Assembly (NCBI RefSeq): GCF_003115775.1
Contig: NZ_QEES01000002.1
Span: forward strand, 248,001 to 312,000
Reading direction: 5' to 3'
DNA: 64,000 nt
From: Cellulomonas sp. WB94
GTDB lineage: Bacteria; Actinomycetota; Actinomycetes; Actinomycetales; Cellulomonadaceae
The position numbers and the translations under genes were made by a program. Position 1 is the stretch's first letter. Every line of letters starts with the position of its first letter. A model generated the notes under the pieces. The model was not told the origin of the DNA and did no database searches. It saw nothing but the letters and a program-made list of their open reading frames with translations. Positions 15,281-24,670 of this stretch are shown in pieces.

Positions 15281-15330
15281 GAGGGGTGGAGGTGGCGGGA
15301 ATCGAACCCGCGTCCGATAACAGTGAACCA
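15281..15330. other. Probable attachment site at the 3' end of ssrA
   Basis: The island ends where the tmRNA T-arm and acceptor begin (GGTTCGATTCCCGCC, then CACCTCCA on the minus strand). The gene side is intact, so this would be one attachment junction. The bases where an encoded CCA would be are CCC, so either CCA is added after transcription or the terminal bases were changed on integration. The partner copy of the repeat was not found and should lie left of the window. Confidence 0.5.
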
Positions 15331-15650
15331 GGACTTCTCCGGGCGCAGCTTGCTGCGCTTTTCTCGGCCCCAACAATCTAGCAAGCGTGCTGCTGACAGG
15401 CCCAGCCGTCTAGATGTCCCCACGACGCCGACGGCGAACGTTGCAGGTAAAGCTCTCTAGATGACGCTAGCTACCGAGGCGAGAGCAAACTCGGGCTAAC
15501 GGACTTCAGGACTCGCTCAGGCGGCGAGTGCGAAGTCGGTGCGGTTTGTATTGGCACCTATTGGTTTTGCGCGGATCGTTAACGAGATAACCGTGCGTCC
15601 TCGGCCCGCTTCTCCTGGCTCGACGATCACCGTCGAAACCGATCACCCCC
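15287..15650 (-). ncRNA. ssrA: Transfer-messenger RNA (tmRNA)
   Basis: The 5' end GGGGGTGATCGGTTTCGAC begins at 15650. The 3' end is a T-arm with GGTTCGATTCCCGCC and the acceptor strand CACCTCCA. The 5' GGGGGTG pairs with CACCTCC with a G-U at the third pair, the alanine identity feature. The internal reading frame runs from a GCC resume codon (15555-15553) to TGA (15519-15517) and encodes ANTNRTDFALAA, so the full tag is A plus that peptide, ending in the ALAA protease signal. With SmpB (19434-19904) it rescues stalled ribosomes. The CCA tail is not encoded. The gene is the integration site of the island. Confidence 0.95.
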
Positions 15651-15833
15651 ATGTTGAATTTTCAATCGCACGCCCTCCCCGGAGGGGGACCGTGCAGGTC
15701 AATCCTACGTGACAACGCCGGCCACAGCGCTCCCATTCCCGGCGACGCCGCCCGCGCCGGCCCGGGCTGGCGGCTGTCGGCGGGCGGGTCGAGCATGAGC
15801 ACTGAGGCACCGAGCCCACGCCAGGAGGTGACG

Positions 15834-16379
15834 ATGTCGCAGGCCGAGGACCAGCCCGACGACGAGCGCGACGAAGACCCCGGCGACGGCCGGCGCGAGT
15901 CCGTCAACCAGCGCATGGACCGCAACTGGTCCGAGCTGCTCCAGGAGCTGCGGGTCACGGAGACCGGCGTGCAGATCCTCACGGGCTTCCTGCTCACCGT
16001 GCCGTTCCAGCAACGGTTCACGACCCTCGACGACTACGAGCGCACGGTCTACCTCGGCCTCGTCGTGCTGGCCATCACCGCGACCGGTCTCATCGTCGCG
16101 CCGGTGAGCCTGCACCGCGTGCTGTTCCGCCGCCACCTCAAGTCCGAGCTGGTCCACGAGGCCGACCTCATGGCGCGCGGCGGCCTCATGGCCCTGGCTC
16201 TGGTCCTCGCCGGCTCGGCCCTGCTCCTGTTCGACATCGTCGTCGGGCGGGCTGCAGGGCTGGTCGCAGGAGCAACTGCACTCGTCTTCTTGGTCCTGGT
16301 CTGGCTCCTGGTCCCGCTGCGCCTCGCGCGACGCGCGAGCGCCCAGCGCACGGCGGCTCTCCCGCCGCCGGCACGCTAG
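15834..16379 (+). CDS. DUF6328 family membrane protein
   Basis: This 181-residue protein has an acidic N-terminal tail and then the DUF6328 signature RNWSELLQELRVTETGVQILTGFLLTVPFQQRFTTLDDYER. Four hydrophobic segments follow: at VQILTGFLLTVPF, VYLGLVVLAITATGLIVAPV, GLMALALVLAGSALLLFDIV and LVAGATALVFLVLVWLLV. A strong ribosome-binding site AGGAGGTG (15823-15830) precedes ATG 15834; an upstream ATG at 15795 has none. It is divergent from ssrA and convergent with the DNA ligase gene. The function is unknown; it is expected in the cell membrane. Confidence 0.8.
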   Translation: MSQAEDQPDDERDEDPGDGRRESVNQRMDRNWSELLQELRVTETGVQILTGFLLTVPFQQRFTTLDDYERTVYLGLVVLAITATGLIVAPVSLHRVLFRRHLKSELVHEADLMARGGLMALALVLAGSALLLFDIVVGRAAGLVAGATALVFLVLVWLLVPLRLARRASAQRTAALPPPAR

Positions 16380-16391
16380 CGGCAGCCGTCC

Positions 16392-17444
16392 TCAGCGAGC
16401 CGCGAGGACGTCGGCGAGCGCGAACCCGACGGGCTCCTCGAGCTGCGTGTACGTGCACGACGCCGGGTCGCGGTCCGGCCGCCACCGGCGCAGCTGCGTC
16501 GTGTGGCGGAACCGGTCGCCCTCCAGGTGGTCGTAGGCGACCTCCACGACGAGCTCGGGTCGCAGGGGCACGAAGGACAGGTCCTTGCCCGCGTTCCATC
16601 GGCTCGTCTCGCCCTCGCGCGGCGTTCGCCCCGTCGCATCGAGGCTCCACGGGTGGCCCGACAGTCCGGTCACGTACGGCGCCAGCTCGGTGAGGAGCTC
16701 GCGGCGACGCGCCATCGGGAACGATGCCGCCACCCCGACGGCCGCGAGCGTCCCCTCGTCGGTCCACAGGCCGAGCAGCAGCGAGCCGACCGCGTCCGGA
16801 CCCGAGACGTGCGGACGATAGCCCGCCACGACGCAGTCGGCTGTGCGCTCGTGCTTGATCTTCGCCATGTTGCGCTTGCCCGGCTGGTAGTGGTCGCCCG
16901 GTCGTTTGGCGACGACCCCGTCGAGCCCGGCACCCTCGAACTGCGCGAACCACTCCCCCGCGAGCGCCTCGTCGTCCGTCGACGGGGTCAGGTACACCGA
17001 GCCCGTGAACCCGATCGTGTCGTCGAGGATCGCTCGCCGCTCCGCGAACGGGCGCCCGGTCAGGTCGTCGTCCCCCAACGCGAGCACGTCGAAGACGACG
17101 AGGAGCGCCGGGGTCTGGCGTGCGAGCAGCTGCACGCGGGAGGCCGCCGGGTGGATCCGCGCCTGCAGCGCCTCGAAGTCGAGTCCGCCGGAGACTCCGG
17201 GCACCACGATCTCGCCGTCGACGACGCACCGCGCCGGCAGGTGGGCGAGCGCCGCCTCGACGACCTCGGGGAAGTACCGCTGGATCGGCTTGGTGTTGCG
17301 GCTGCCGATCTCGACCTCGTCGCCGTCGCGGAAGAGGATCGCGCGGAAGCCGTCCCACTTGGGCTCGTACCGGTGCCCGACGGGGATCGACGCGACGGCC
17401 TTGGCGAGCATCGGGTCCACCGGCGGCATGACGGGCAGGTGCAT
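16392..17444 (-). CDS. ATP-dependent DNA ligase, LigC type
   Basis: This 350-residue enzyme seals DNA nicks with ATP. The nucleotidyltransferase domain has the active-site lysine in EPKWDGFRAI (about residue 29), motif III LVVFDVLAL, motif IV DGVVAKR and motif V KIKHERTADCVVAGYR. The C-terminal OB-fold domain follows (LLLGLWTDEGTLAAVGVAASF, then LRPELVVEVAYDHLEGDRFRHTTQLRRWRPDR). There is no Ku, polymerase or nuclease domain, so it fits the stand-alone LigC group rather than LigD. In that group a role in base-excision or end repair is known. ATG 17444 (MHLPVMPPVDPML) is the family start. Confidence 0.9.
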   Translation of the reverse strand: MHLPVMPPVDPMLAKAVASIPVGHRYEPKWDGFRAILFRDGDEVEIGSRNTKPIQRYFPEVVEAALAHLPARCVVDGEIVVPGVSGGLDFEALQARIHPAASRVQLLARQTPALLVVFDVLALGDDDLTGRPFAERRAILDDTIGFTGSVYLTPSTDDEALAGEWFAQFEGAGLDGVVAKRPGDHYQPGKRNMAKIKHERTADCVVAGYRPHVSGPDAVGSLLLGLWTDEGTLAAVGVAASFPMARRRELLTELAPYVTGLSGHPWSLDATGRTPREGETSRWNAGKDLSFVPLRPELVVEVAYDHLEGDRFRHTTQLRRWRPDRDPASCTYTQLEEPVGFALADVLAAR

Positions 17445-17490
17445 CGCGCCAGTGTGTCCCGTCGGGCGAACGGTGGCTACCGCTCGGCTG

Positions 17491-19431
17491 TCACCAGCCG
17501 CCGCCGCCCCCGCCGCCGACTCCCCCGCCGGAGAAGCCGCCACCGCCCGAGAATCCCGAACCGCCCGACGAGCCGGGCGTCGGTGCCGACAACGACTGCG
17601 TCGCGATCGACGTGAACGACTCCAGGCTGTGGCCGAACGCGGCGTACGACACCCAGAACGCACCCGGCTGGAAGCTCGAGCCCGAGTACCAGACCGGCTC
17701 CGGGACCGCACGCCCCTGAGCAGCGAGCTCACCGAAGAGGTTCGACCACCGCTCCGCGACACCGAAGACGATCGCGTAGGGCAGGTACCGGCTGAACAGG
17801 TCCTCGCCCTCCTCGAACCGGATCTGGTTCGCCTCGGCGGTCTCGAGGTAGCGCTGGAAGCCCACGGCCTCGGCGAGCACGGCCGTGCCGGCGGCCGTCC
17901 GGGCCGGTGCGGACTTCGCGAGCGCGAGGACGACCAGCCCGACGACGGCAACAGCGCCGCCGACCAGGGCCCGGCCCTTGATGCCCACGCCGCCACTCAT
18001 CAGTGCCCCGACGGCGCCGAACACGAGCAGCACGGCGCCAGCGCTTCCCCACTGACGTCGGACCGTCCGAGGGTTGTGGGAGAACCAACCCTTGCTCGTG
18101 ACGTCCTCGTACAGACCGGTCTGCACCAGCGCCATCGACGCGGCGAAGGTCGTCTTGAGGTCGGAGAGCTTGACCGACGCCCGCCCCTCGAACAGCTCGT
18201 CGAGCAGCTTGGACTCGAACGCCAGAAGCCCTGAGCGGTCACTGTTCAGCGCAACGAGCTCCCAGTTCTTGACCTTGCGGCGGGGGTCCTTGCGTGGGAC
18301 CTCGCGGATCTGCAGGAAGCCGCGCACGGCGAGGTCGATGATCGTGGCCGTGACGTCGCGAGGGTCGGCCTTCTCGTCGAGCAGGGTGCCGAGCTCGCCC
18401 GCGCGCGCGTCCTTGGGTGGGCTGAACTGCACGGCAACCGGTCCCCGCTTGTCGCGGTAGCCCGTGGTCCCGGCCTGGCCCGCGGCGGGCATCAGGCCGG
18501 GGGTGAGCCCGAGGTAGGCGCGGTCGCGCCCGGTGCGACGGACCCGAGAGATGGCGAACGCCGAGCCGACGCCGGCGACGAGCAGGGCGAGACCCCCGGT
18601 CACGGGTGTCGGGGTCACCGGGTCGAGCGGGCTGGGCCGGTCGCCGAGGATGAGCCCGACGCCGGGGAACGTCCCGGCCGGCCACCCGGTCACGACCGCG
18701 AACTCGTCGCCGACCGGGACATCGGCCTGAGTGAACGTCGCCGTCGGTCCCGCCGAGACGGCACTGCCGCAGGGGTCGGTGCTCCCGTACGGTCCGGCGA
18801 AGCACGCGACCCGGGTGACCTCCGCCGGACCGGTGACCGTCACGGCGAGGTTCGCCAGCGGGATCTGCCAGTCCGACCCGATCACGTTCCAGTACAGCTG
18901 GTCGCCCTCGTGCGTGGTGCTGTCGGGGTTGATCCACCCGTCGACCGTGTAGCTCACGGCGTACGTGTGGACGCCCTGGATGTGTCCCTGGTCGGGGTCG
19001 CCGATGCGCAGCACGATGGCGTCGTCGGAGTCCTCACGGTTGACCTGCGCCGGCGCCGTCTCGCTCGCCGCCGTGATCCGCGAGATCTTGAAGATCCGGT
19101 CCTGGGTGTCGTTGCCAGAGATCTGCTGCCGGGTCGGGAGCGTCAGGTACGGACCGTGGCCCGGGTCGTTGCCGAAGTCGAAGTCGAACTCGAGGTTGAC
19201 CCGCGCGACCCCGTCCGCGGTGACGGCGACATCCGCGGTGTACCGCGTGATGTGCTGGCCGGTCGTGTCTGCGCGCGCAGCGGGCGCCGTTGCGAGCCCG
19301 ACCCCGGCCCACCCGAGCAGGGCCACCGTCGCGACGATCATCGCGAGCGTGTGCCGACCGACGTGGGCGATCCTGCTCGCGTCCGACGACGACGCGTTCG
19401 TGCGGGTACCGCTCCGGACCGCTGCGCGCAT
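17491..19431 (-). CDS. DUF2207 domain membrane protein with glycine-rich tail
   Basis: This 646-residue protein has an N-terminal signal sequence (AMIVATVALLGWAGVGLATAPAARA, cleavage near residue 53), then an extracellular DUF2207 domain (HITRYTADVAVTADGVARVNLEFDFDFG). A membrane segment (GGLALLVAGVGSAFAISRV) and a long cytoplasmic part follow, with two more membrane segments around residues 475-520. The C-terminus is GGSGFSGGGGFSGGGVGG and ends in W, typical of the YdcF-neighbour DUF2207 group. Function is unknown. The start ATG 19431 is 2 bases after the smpB stop, so the two genes are likely cotranscribed. Confidence 0.85.
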   Translation of the reverse strand: MRAAVRSGTRTNASSSDASRIAHVGRHTLAMIVATVALLGWAGVGLATAPAARADTTGQHITRYTADVAVTADGVARVNLEFDFDFGNDPGHGPYLTLPTRQQISGNDTQDRIFKISRITAASETAPAQVNREDSDDAIVLRIGDPDQGHIQGVHTYAVSYTVDGWINPDSTTHEGDQLYWNVIGSDWQIPLANLAVTVTGPAEVTRVACFAGPYGSTDPCGSAVSAGPTATFTQADVPVGDEFAVVTGWPAGTFPGVGLILGDRPSPLDPVTPTPVTGGLALLVAGVGSAFAISRVRRTGRDRAYLGLTPGLMPAAGQAGTTGYRDKRGPVAVQFSPPKDARAGELGTLLDEKADPRDVTATIIDLAVRGFLQIREVPRKDPRRKVKNWELVALNSDRSGLLAFESKLLDELFEGRASVKLSDLKTTFAASMALVQTGLYEDVTSKGWFSHNPRTVRRQWGSAGAVLLVFGAVGALMSGGVGIKGRALVGGAVAVVGLVVLALAKSAPARTAAGTAVLAEAVGFQRYLETAEANQIRFEEGEDLFSRYLPYAIVFGVAERWSNLFGELAAQGRAVPEPVWYSGSSFQPGAFWVSYAAFGHSLESFTSIATQSLSAPTPGSSGGSGFSGGGGFSGGGVGGGGGGGW

Positions 19432-19433
19432 GA

Positions 19434-19904
19434 CTACCTGTCTCGCTTCTCCCTGATCGCCCGCTGCGACTCCAGGTTGTCCTGGCGCTCGCGGAGCGCC
19501 TGACGCTTGTCGTACTCCTTCTTGCCCCGCGCCAGCGCGATCTCGACCTTGGCGCGACCGTCGACAAAGTACAGCGCGAGCGGCACGATCGTCTGGCCCT
19601 TCTCGCGGGTCTTCGACTCGAGCCGGTCGATCTCGGTGCGATGCAGCAGGAGCTTGCGCTTGCGGCGTGGTGCGTGGTTGGTCCACGTGCCCTGCGCGTA
19701 CTCGGGGATGTGGACGCCCTCGAGCCACGCCTCACCGTTCTCGACCTCGCACCAGCTGTCGATGAGGGAGGCCCGGCCGGCCCGCAGCGCCTTGACCTCG
19801 GTGCCCATCAGCACGATGCCCGCCTCGAACACGTCCTCGATGATGTAGTCGTGACGCGCCTTGCGATTGGACGCGACGAGCTTGCGCCCACTCTCCTTGG
19901 CCAC
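19434..19904 (-). CDS. smpB: SsrA-binding protein SmpB
   Basis: SmpB (156 residues) binds the tRNA-like end of tmRNA and brings it to stalled ribosomes. The sequence has the family core [52 protein letters not shown], and [44 protein letters not shown]. The C-terminal basic tail that enters the decoding centre is present ([24 protein letters not shown]). GTG 19904 is chosen: GGGAGGGC lies about 8 bases upstream and VAKESGRK is the normal N-terminus. It is downstream of the FtsEX group, with tmRNA 4 kb further on. Confidence 0.95.
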   Translation of the reverse strand: MAKESGRKLVASNRKARHDYIIEDVFEAGIVLMGTEVKALRAGRASLIDSWCEVENGEAWLEGVHIPEYAQGTWTNHAPRRKRKLLLHRTEIDRLESKTREKGQTIVPLALYFVDGRAKVEIALARGKKEYDKRQALRERQDNLESQRAIREKRDR

Positions 19905-19953
19905 CGACCCGCCCTCCCCATGCTCACCGGCACTGACGTGCCAGCGCACGAGC

Positions 19954-21273
19954 CTACAGGCCGAGCAGGGGCCGAGGATTGACGGTCGCGCCGTTCACGT
20001 AGACCTCGAAGTGCAGGTGGCACGCGCCCGACGTCCCCGTGTTGCCCGAGTATCCGAGCAGCGTCCCCTGGTTGACCTTCTGCCCGGCACGCACCACGAA
20101 GCTCGTCATGTGGTTGTAGCTCGACATGAGCGAGTTCCCGTTCACGAACCCGTGGTCGACCATCACCTGGTTGCCGAACCCGAAGCGCATCTGCGCCCAC
20201 TGGACCGTGCCGGCGCGGCCCGCGTAGATCGGGGTGTTGCAGTAGGTGCGCAGGTCGATCCCGGCGTGCAGGCGCACGTAGTGCAGGATCGGGTGCATCC
20301 GCATCCCGTACTCCGAGGTCACGTAGATCGGGTTCACCGACGTCGGGTTCGCGAACAGGCTGTTGCCGATCGGTCCCGCCGCGGCGACCTTCTTGCCCTT
20401 CGCCTTGGCGGCAGCCTCGAGGGCCGCCCGCTGCGCCGCGATGATCTGCGCGAGCTCGGCTGCGACCTGCGCGGCCTCGGCGTCGATGCGCGCCTGCTCG
20501 GCCTCGGTCGCGGCCTTCTCGGTCTCGATCGTGGCCTTCTTCTCGGCCTGCTGCGCGACGAGCTGTTCGATCTCCGCCTTGCGGTCCGCTGCCGCCTGCC
20601 GCGCCTGGTCGGCCTCGACGACCTTCTGGTCGGCCTCGGCCTTGAGCTCGGTGACGCGCTCGCGGATCGCCACGAGCCGCGCCTCGTTGTTGCGGTCCTG
20701 CGCCTCGATCTGCCGGAGCGCGTCGAGCGACTGGCTCTGCGTCCGCAGCGCGGTCGCGACCAACCCGTACTGCTGGATGAAGTCCTCGGTGCTCTGTGCG
20801 TCGAGCACGATGCTCACGCTCGAGACCCCGCCCCCACCCTTGTACGCCTCGCGGGCCATCTGCCCGATCGCGACCCGGATCTGCGCGCTCTTGTCGGCGT
20901 CCGCGGCGATCGTCGTGCCGATCGCTGTCTCCTGGTCCTTGGCGTCCTGCAGCCGGGCCGCGATGATCGCAGCCTCACGCTGCGAGCGCTCGAGGGTCGC
21001 CGCCGCCTCCTGAAGCTCGGTCTGCGCAGCAGGCAGCCGCTGCTCGACCGTCTGGAGGTCGAGGACGGCCTGGGCAAGGTTGGCGTTGATGTCCTCGAGC
21101 GACGCCGCCAGCTGGTCATGGGCCTTCTGGTTCGCGGCCGCCTGCTGCTCCGCGGCCTTGCGGCGATCGGACAACGCATCGGCCGAGGCGGGCCCGGCCG
21201 TGGCGGAGAGCGCCGCGAGGACCGCGACGAGGACGGTCGCGAGCAGTCGGGCGAGGCTGGGGCGTCGGCTCAT
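19954..21273 (-). CDS. M23 family metallopeptidase with coiled coil, FtsEX-linked
   Basis: This 439-residue secreted protein starts with a signal peptide ([22 protein letters not shown], cleavage after about residue 31). A long coiled coil (about residues 35-300, rich in Ala, Gln, Glu) follows. The C-terminal M23 domain has [21 protein letters not shown] (HxxxD zinc ligands) and [12 protein letters not shown] (HxH). It is the actinobacterial analogue of EnvC/PcsB, the hydrolase or hydrolase activator moved by FtsEX during division. The ATG is 1 base after the ftsX stop, strongly suggesting translation with FtsX. Both ligand motifs are intact, so it may cut peptidoglycan itself. Confidence 0.9.
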   Translation of the reverse strand: MSRRPSLARLLATVLVAVLAALSATAGPASADALSDRRKAAEQQAAANQKAHDQLAASLEDINANLAQAVLDLQTVEQRLPAAQTELQEAAATLERSQREAAIIAARLQDAKDQETAIGTTIAADADKSAQIRVAIGQMAREAYKGGGGVSSVSIVLDAQSTEDFIQQYGLVATALRTQSQSLDALRQIEAQDRNNEARLVAIRERVTELKAEADQKVVEADQARQAAADRKAEIEQLVAQQAEKKATIETEKAATEAEQARIDAEAAQVAAELAQIIAAQRAALEAAAKAKGKKVAAAGPIGNSLFANPTSVNPIYVTSEYGMRMHPILHYVRLHAGIDLRTYCNTPIYAGRAGTVQWAQMRFGFGNQVMVDHGFVNGNSLMSSYNHMTSFVVRAGQKVNQGTLLGYSGNTGTSGACHLHFEVYVNGATVNPRPLLGL

Positions 21274-21274
21274 G

Positions 21275-22189
21275 TCACACCTTGGTGTAGCGGCTGAGGG
21301 TCACGAGCGAGGAGACGGCGGCCAGACCGATGGCGACCACCACGAGGAACGGCGCGACCGTCCAGACGTCCGCCGTCGTCACGTACGGGATCCACGAGAT
21401 CGAGGCACCGAGCCAGTCCGTCACGAGGTACTTGACGCCCAACCAGATGCCGCCGACGGCGAGCCCCGCCCCGAGCGTCGCGGCCAGAGCGCCCTCGAGC
21501 ATGAACGGCAGCTGGATGAACAGGTTCGACGCGCCGACGAGCCGCATGATGCCCGTCTCGCGGCGCCGGCTCATCGCCGACAGCCGGATCGTCGTCGTGA
21601 TGAGCAGGACGGCCGCGAGCAGCATCACCGCGGCCAGCCCGACCGACAGGAGCGTCGCCCGGTTGAGCACGAGGAACAGCGAGTCGAACAGCCGCCGCTG
21701 GTCCTGGACCTCCTCGACCCCCTGGCGACCGCTGAGGACGTCTGCGACCACCTGGTACTTCGTCGGGTCGGCGAGCTTGATGCGGTAGGACGAGTTCATG
21801 TCGGCCGCGGTCGTCTCCGCCGCCCACCACTGGTCCTTGAACTGCTTCTGGAACGCCGTGAAAGCCTCGTCCTTCGACTCGAAGTACACGGTCTCGACGT
21901 ACGGCTTGACGTCCGGCGCGTCGAGCGCTGCCTGGATCGCCGCCTTCTGCTCGTCGGTGACCTCGCCCCCCGCGCACGTCGGCTGCTGCGAGTCCCGCGG
22001 GCACAGGAAGACCGACACCTCGACCTTGTCGTACCAGCTGTCCTTCATGGCGCCGATCTGCATCTGCAGCAGGGCGGCGGCACCGACGAACGTCAACGAC
22101 ACGAACGTCACGAGGATGACGGAGATGGTCATCGACAGGTTGCGGCGCAGGCCGATCCCGATCTCCGACAAGATGAATTGCAGTCTCAC
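21275..22189 (-). CDS. ftsX: Cell division protein FtsX
   Basis: This 304-residue permease-like protein has a first membrane segment (SMTISVILVTFVSLTFVGAAALLQMQ), a large extracellular domain (about residues 45-170, with a pair of cysteines in VFLCPRDSQQPTCAGG), and three C-terminal membrane segments in the ABC_ftsX domain (LLSVGLAAVMLLAAVLLITTTIRL through TVAPFLVVVAIGLAAVSSLV). The motif RRRETGIMRLVGASNLFI is typical. FtsX passes the FtsE ATPase cycle to the periplasmic hydrolase encoded next. Membrane location is clear. It lies between ftsE and the M23 gene in one operon. Confidence 0.95.
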   Translation of the reverse strand: MRLQFILSEIGIGLRRNLSMTISVILVTFVSLTFVGAAALLQMQIGAMKDSWYDKVEVSVFLCPRDSQQPTCAGGEVTDEQKAAIQAALDAPDVKPYVETVYFESKDEAFTAFQKQFKDQWWAAETTAADMNSSYRIKLADPTKYQVVADVLSGRQGVEEVQDQRRLFDSLFLVLNRATLLSVGLAAVMLLAAVLLITTTIRLSAMSRRRETGIMRLVGASNLFIQLPFMLEGALAATLGAGLAVGGIWLGVKYLVTDWLGASISWIPYVTTADVWTVAPFLVVVAIGLAAVSSLVTLSRYTKV

Positions 22190-22207
22190 AGCGTGTCCAG
22201 CTCCTTG

Positions 22208-22897
22208 TCAGCGCGCCGAGCCGTACACACCGCGCGACTGGTCACGAACCAGCTCGCCGGAGGACAGCTCGATCACGCGCTTGCGCATCTGGTCGACGAT
22301 CTCGTCGTCGTGGGTCGCCATGACGACAGTGGTGCCGGTCCGGTTGATGCGGTCGAGCAGTCGCATGATGCCGAGCGACGTCGTGGGGTCCAGGTTTCCG
22401 GTGGGCTCGTCGGCCAGCAGGATCGACGGCCGGTTCACGAACGCGCGCGCGATCGCCACGCGCTGCTGCTCACCGCCCGACAGCTCGTGCGGACGCCGCT
22501 TCTCCTTGCCTGCCAGTCCGACCATCTCGAGCGTGTCCGGGACCGTCGTGAGGATGTGGTGGCGCGGCTTGCCGATGACCTGGAGCGCGAACGCGACGTT
22601 CTCGAAGACCGTCTTGTTGGGCAGCAGCCGGAAGTCCTGGAACACCGCGCCGATCTGGCGGCGCAGGTGCGGGACCTTCCACGACGACAGGGTCGTGAGG
22701 TCCTTGCCCGCGACGAACACCTTGCCGGCGGACGGACGCTCCTCACGCAGGACGAGGCGCAGAAAGGTCGACTTGCCCGAGCCGGATGCTCCGACGAGGA
22801 AGACGAACTCCCCGCGCTCGACCTCCAGGGACACCTGGTCGAGGGCGGGTCTCGCGCCGCGCGCGTAGACCTTGGTGACGTTCTCGAATCGGATCAC
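22208..22897 (-). CDS. ftsE: Cell division ATP-binding protein FtsE
   Basis: FtsE (229 residues) is the ATPase of the FtsEX complex. Walker A is [10 protein letters not shown] (about residues 36-45), the signature is [14 protein letters not shown], Walker B is [14 protein letters not shown], and the H-loop is [12 protein letters not shown]. The FtsE-specific [21 protein letters not shown] is present. GTG 22897 ([10 protein letters not shown]) is the normal start; the longer frame to 22987 has no homology. The gap to ftsX is 18 bp. A 150-bp gap separates it from prfB, so the operon promoter may lie there or upstream of prfB. Confidence 0.95.
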   Translation of the reverse strand: MIRFENVTKVYARGARPALDQVSLEVERGEFVFLVGASGSGKSTFLRLVLREERPSAGKVFVAGKDLTTLSSWKVPHLRRQIGAVFQDFRLLPNKTVFENVAFALQVIGKPRHHILTTVPDTLEMVGLAGKEKRRPHELSGGEQQRVAIARAFVNRPSILLADEPTGNLDPTTSLGIMRLLDRINRTGTTVVMATHDDEIVDQMRKRVIELSSGELVRDQSRGVYGSAR

Positions 22898-23049
22898 GGC
22901 TCGGGGGCCAGTCTCGGGGACATGGGGTGGAGCGCATCTGGCCTTCCCGAGGGTAGGCAGGCTCCCCTGCGGATCGGCGTCAGACACGCCGCACCCGCCG
23001 CACCACCGCCATCAGAACCGTCCCGGACCTGGGCAATCCGCGTCGCGCG

Positions 23050-24180
23050 TCAGTCCCTGACGACGTCCTGCGCGCGGCGCCAGCGGATGCCCGCCTCGAG
23101 GAACCCATCGATGTCGCCGTCGAACACGGCCGACGTGTTGCTCACCTCGTACTCCGTGCGCAGGTCCTTGACCATCTGGTACGGGTGCAGCACGTAGGAA
23201 CGCATCTGGTCGCCCCAGCTCGCCTTGACGTCGCCCGCCATGGCCTTCTTCGCGGCGCTCTCCTCGGCCTGACGCACGAGCAGGAGCCGCGACTGCAGCA
23301 CGCGCAGCGCCGCGGCCCGGTTCTGGATCTGGGACTTCTCGTTCTGCATCGACACGACGATGCCCGTCGGGATGTGGGTCATCCGCACGGCCGAGTCGGT
23401 CGTGTTGACCGACTGCCCGCCCGGGCCCGACGACCGGAACACGTCGACCTTGATCTCCGACTCGGGGATCTCGACGGAGTCCGTCTGCTCGATGAGCGGG
23501 ATGACCTCGACCGCAGCGAAGGACGTCTGGCGCCGACCCTGGTTGTCGAACGGCGAGATCCGCACCAGCCGGTGCGTGCCGGCCTCGACCGACAGGTGAC
23601 CGAACGCGTACGGCACCTTCACCTCGAAGGTGGCGGACTTCAGCCCGGCCTCCTCCGCGTAGGACGTGTCGAGCACCTGCGTCGGGTAGTTGTGCCGCTC
23701 GGCCCACCGCAGGTACATCCGCAGGAGCATCTCGGCGAAGTCCGCCGCATCGACGCCGCCGGCGCCGGAGCGGATCGTGACGACGGCCTCGCGCACGTCG
23801 TACTCACCCGACAGCAGGGTCCGGACCTCGAGCTCGCCCAGGTCGGCGCGGATCTTCGCGAGGTCCGCCTCGGCCTCGGCGAGCGCGTCGGCGCTGTCCG
23901 AGCCGCCGACGGCGTCGTCCGCGGCCATCTCGACGAGCGTCTCGAGATCGTCGATGCGGCTGCCCAGCTTCTCGACGCGGTCGAGCTCGGCCTGCGAGGC
24001 CGACAGTGCCGAGGTGATCTTCTGCGCGGCATCCGGGTCGTCCCACAGGTCCGGCGCCGAGGCCTGCTCGGACAGGCGCTCAATCTTCGCCTGGAGCGCC
24101 GTCGGGTCGCTCACTGCCTGGATGGATTCCAGCGTCGTTCGCAGGTTGCGGATCTCCGCGGAGAAGTCAGTGGTGGCCAC
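23050..24180 (-). CDS. prfB: Peptide chain release factor 2
   Basis: RF2 (376 residues) ends translation at UGA and UAA. The GGQ motif is at residues 254-256 ([11 protein letters not shown]) and the SPF tripeptide that reads the stop codon at 209-211. The N-terminal helical domain and the C-terminal part ([44 protein letters not shown]) are complete. The frame is continuous: there is no in-frame UGA near codon 26, so the programmed frameshift of E. coli prfB is absent, as in most actinomycetes. GTG 24180 is chosen from the family N-terminus; the ribosome-binding site is weak. It sits upstream of ftsE, as usual in this phylum. Confidence 0.95.
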   Translation of the reverse strand: MATTDFSAEIRNLRTTLESIQAVSDPTALQAKIERLSEQASAPDLWDDPDAAQKITSALSASQAELDRVEKLGSRIDDLETLVEMAADDAVGGSDSADALAEAEADLAKIRADLGELEVRTLLSGEYDVREAVVTIRSGAGGVDAADFAEMLLRMYLRWAERHNYPTQVLDTSYAEEAGLKSATFEVKVPYAFGHLSVEAGTHRLVRISPFDNQGRRQTSFAAVEVIPLIEQTDSVEIPESEIKVDVFRSSGPGGQSVNTTDSAVRMTHIPTGIVVSMQNEKSQIQNRAAALRVLQSRLLLVRQAEESAAKKAMAGDVKASWGDQMRSYVLHPYQMVKDLRTEYEVSNTSAVFDGDIDGFLEAGIRWRRAQDVVRD

Positions 24181-24209
24181 AACGGTCCAGATTACCCGGT
24201 CGTTCCGGT

Positions 24210-24668
24210 TCACCAGGCGCGTGCGCTCGACTCCGCCTCGAGCGCGATACCGTCCGACCACGGCGCGGTGACCCAGCTGATCAGCGCCGGGCGAGCGAGC
24301 GCACCGAGCCGCACGTGGGCCGACCGGCCGTCGTCCGAGGTCGCCTCGAGCACCTGGAACCCGTCGAACCGGGCCGCCACAGCGGGGTTGTCGGCCAGGT
24401 AGGTGTCGACCGCGCGCCGCACGTCCCGGTCGGTCAGCCGGACAGTGCCCGTCGCGGCGAACCCGTCCGGTCCCGCCGGGAAGTACTCCGTGGCCGACAG
24501 CTCGTCGGCCGCCTCGACGGCGATCGAGTCCGCGGCCGCGAGGAGCCGCTTGCGTTCGACGTGGATCCCTGTCGCCGACACGACCCCGGTGACGAGCAGC
24601 AACGCCACGACCATGAAGCCGATCGACAGGATCATGATCTGGCCGTCGTCGCCCGTCGGACGCCGCAC
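24210..24668 (-). CDS. TadG-like pilus assembly protein
   Basis: This 152-residue protein has a short N-terminus ([10 protein letters not shown]) followed by one membrane segment [31 protein letters not shown], the TadG/Flp-associated N-terminal pattern with a conserved [11 protein letters not shown]. The rest is a soluble extracellular part. GTG 24668 is 2 bases after the stop of the upstream TadE gene. It is the last gene of the Tad operon on the minus strand. In the family, TadG-like pseudopilins help assemble the Flp pilus; the exact part is not known. Confidence 0.75.
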   Translation of the reverse strand: MRRPTGDDGQIMILSIGFMVVALLLVTGVVSATGIHVERKRLLAAADSIAVEAADELSATEYFPAGPDGFAATGTVRLTDRDVRRAVDTYLADNPAVAARFDGFQVLEATSDDGRSAHVRLGALARPALISWVTAPWSDGIALEAESSARAW

Positions 24669-24670
24669 CG

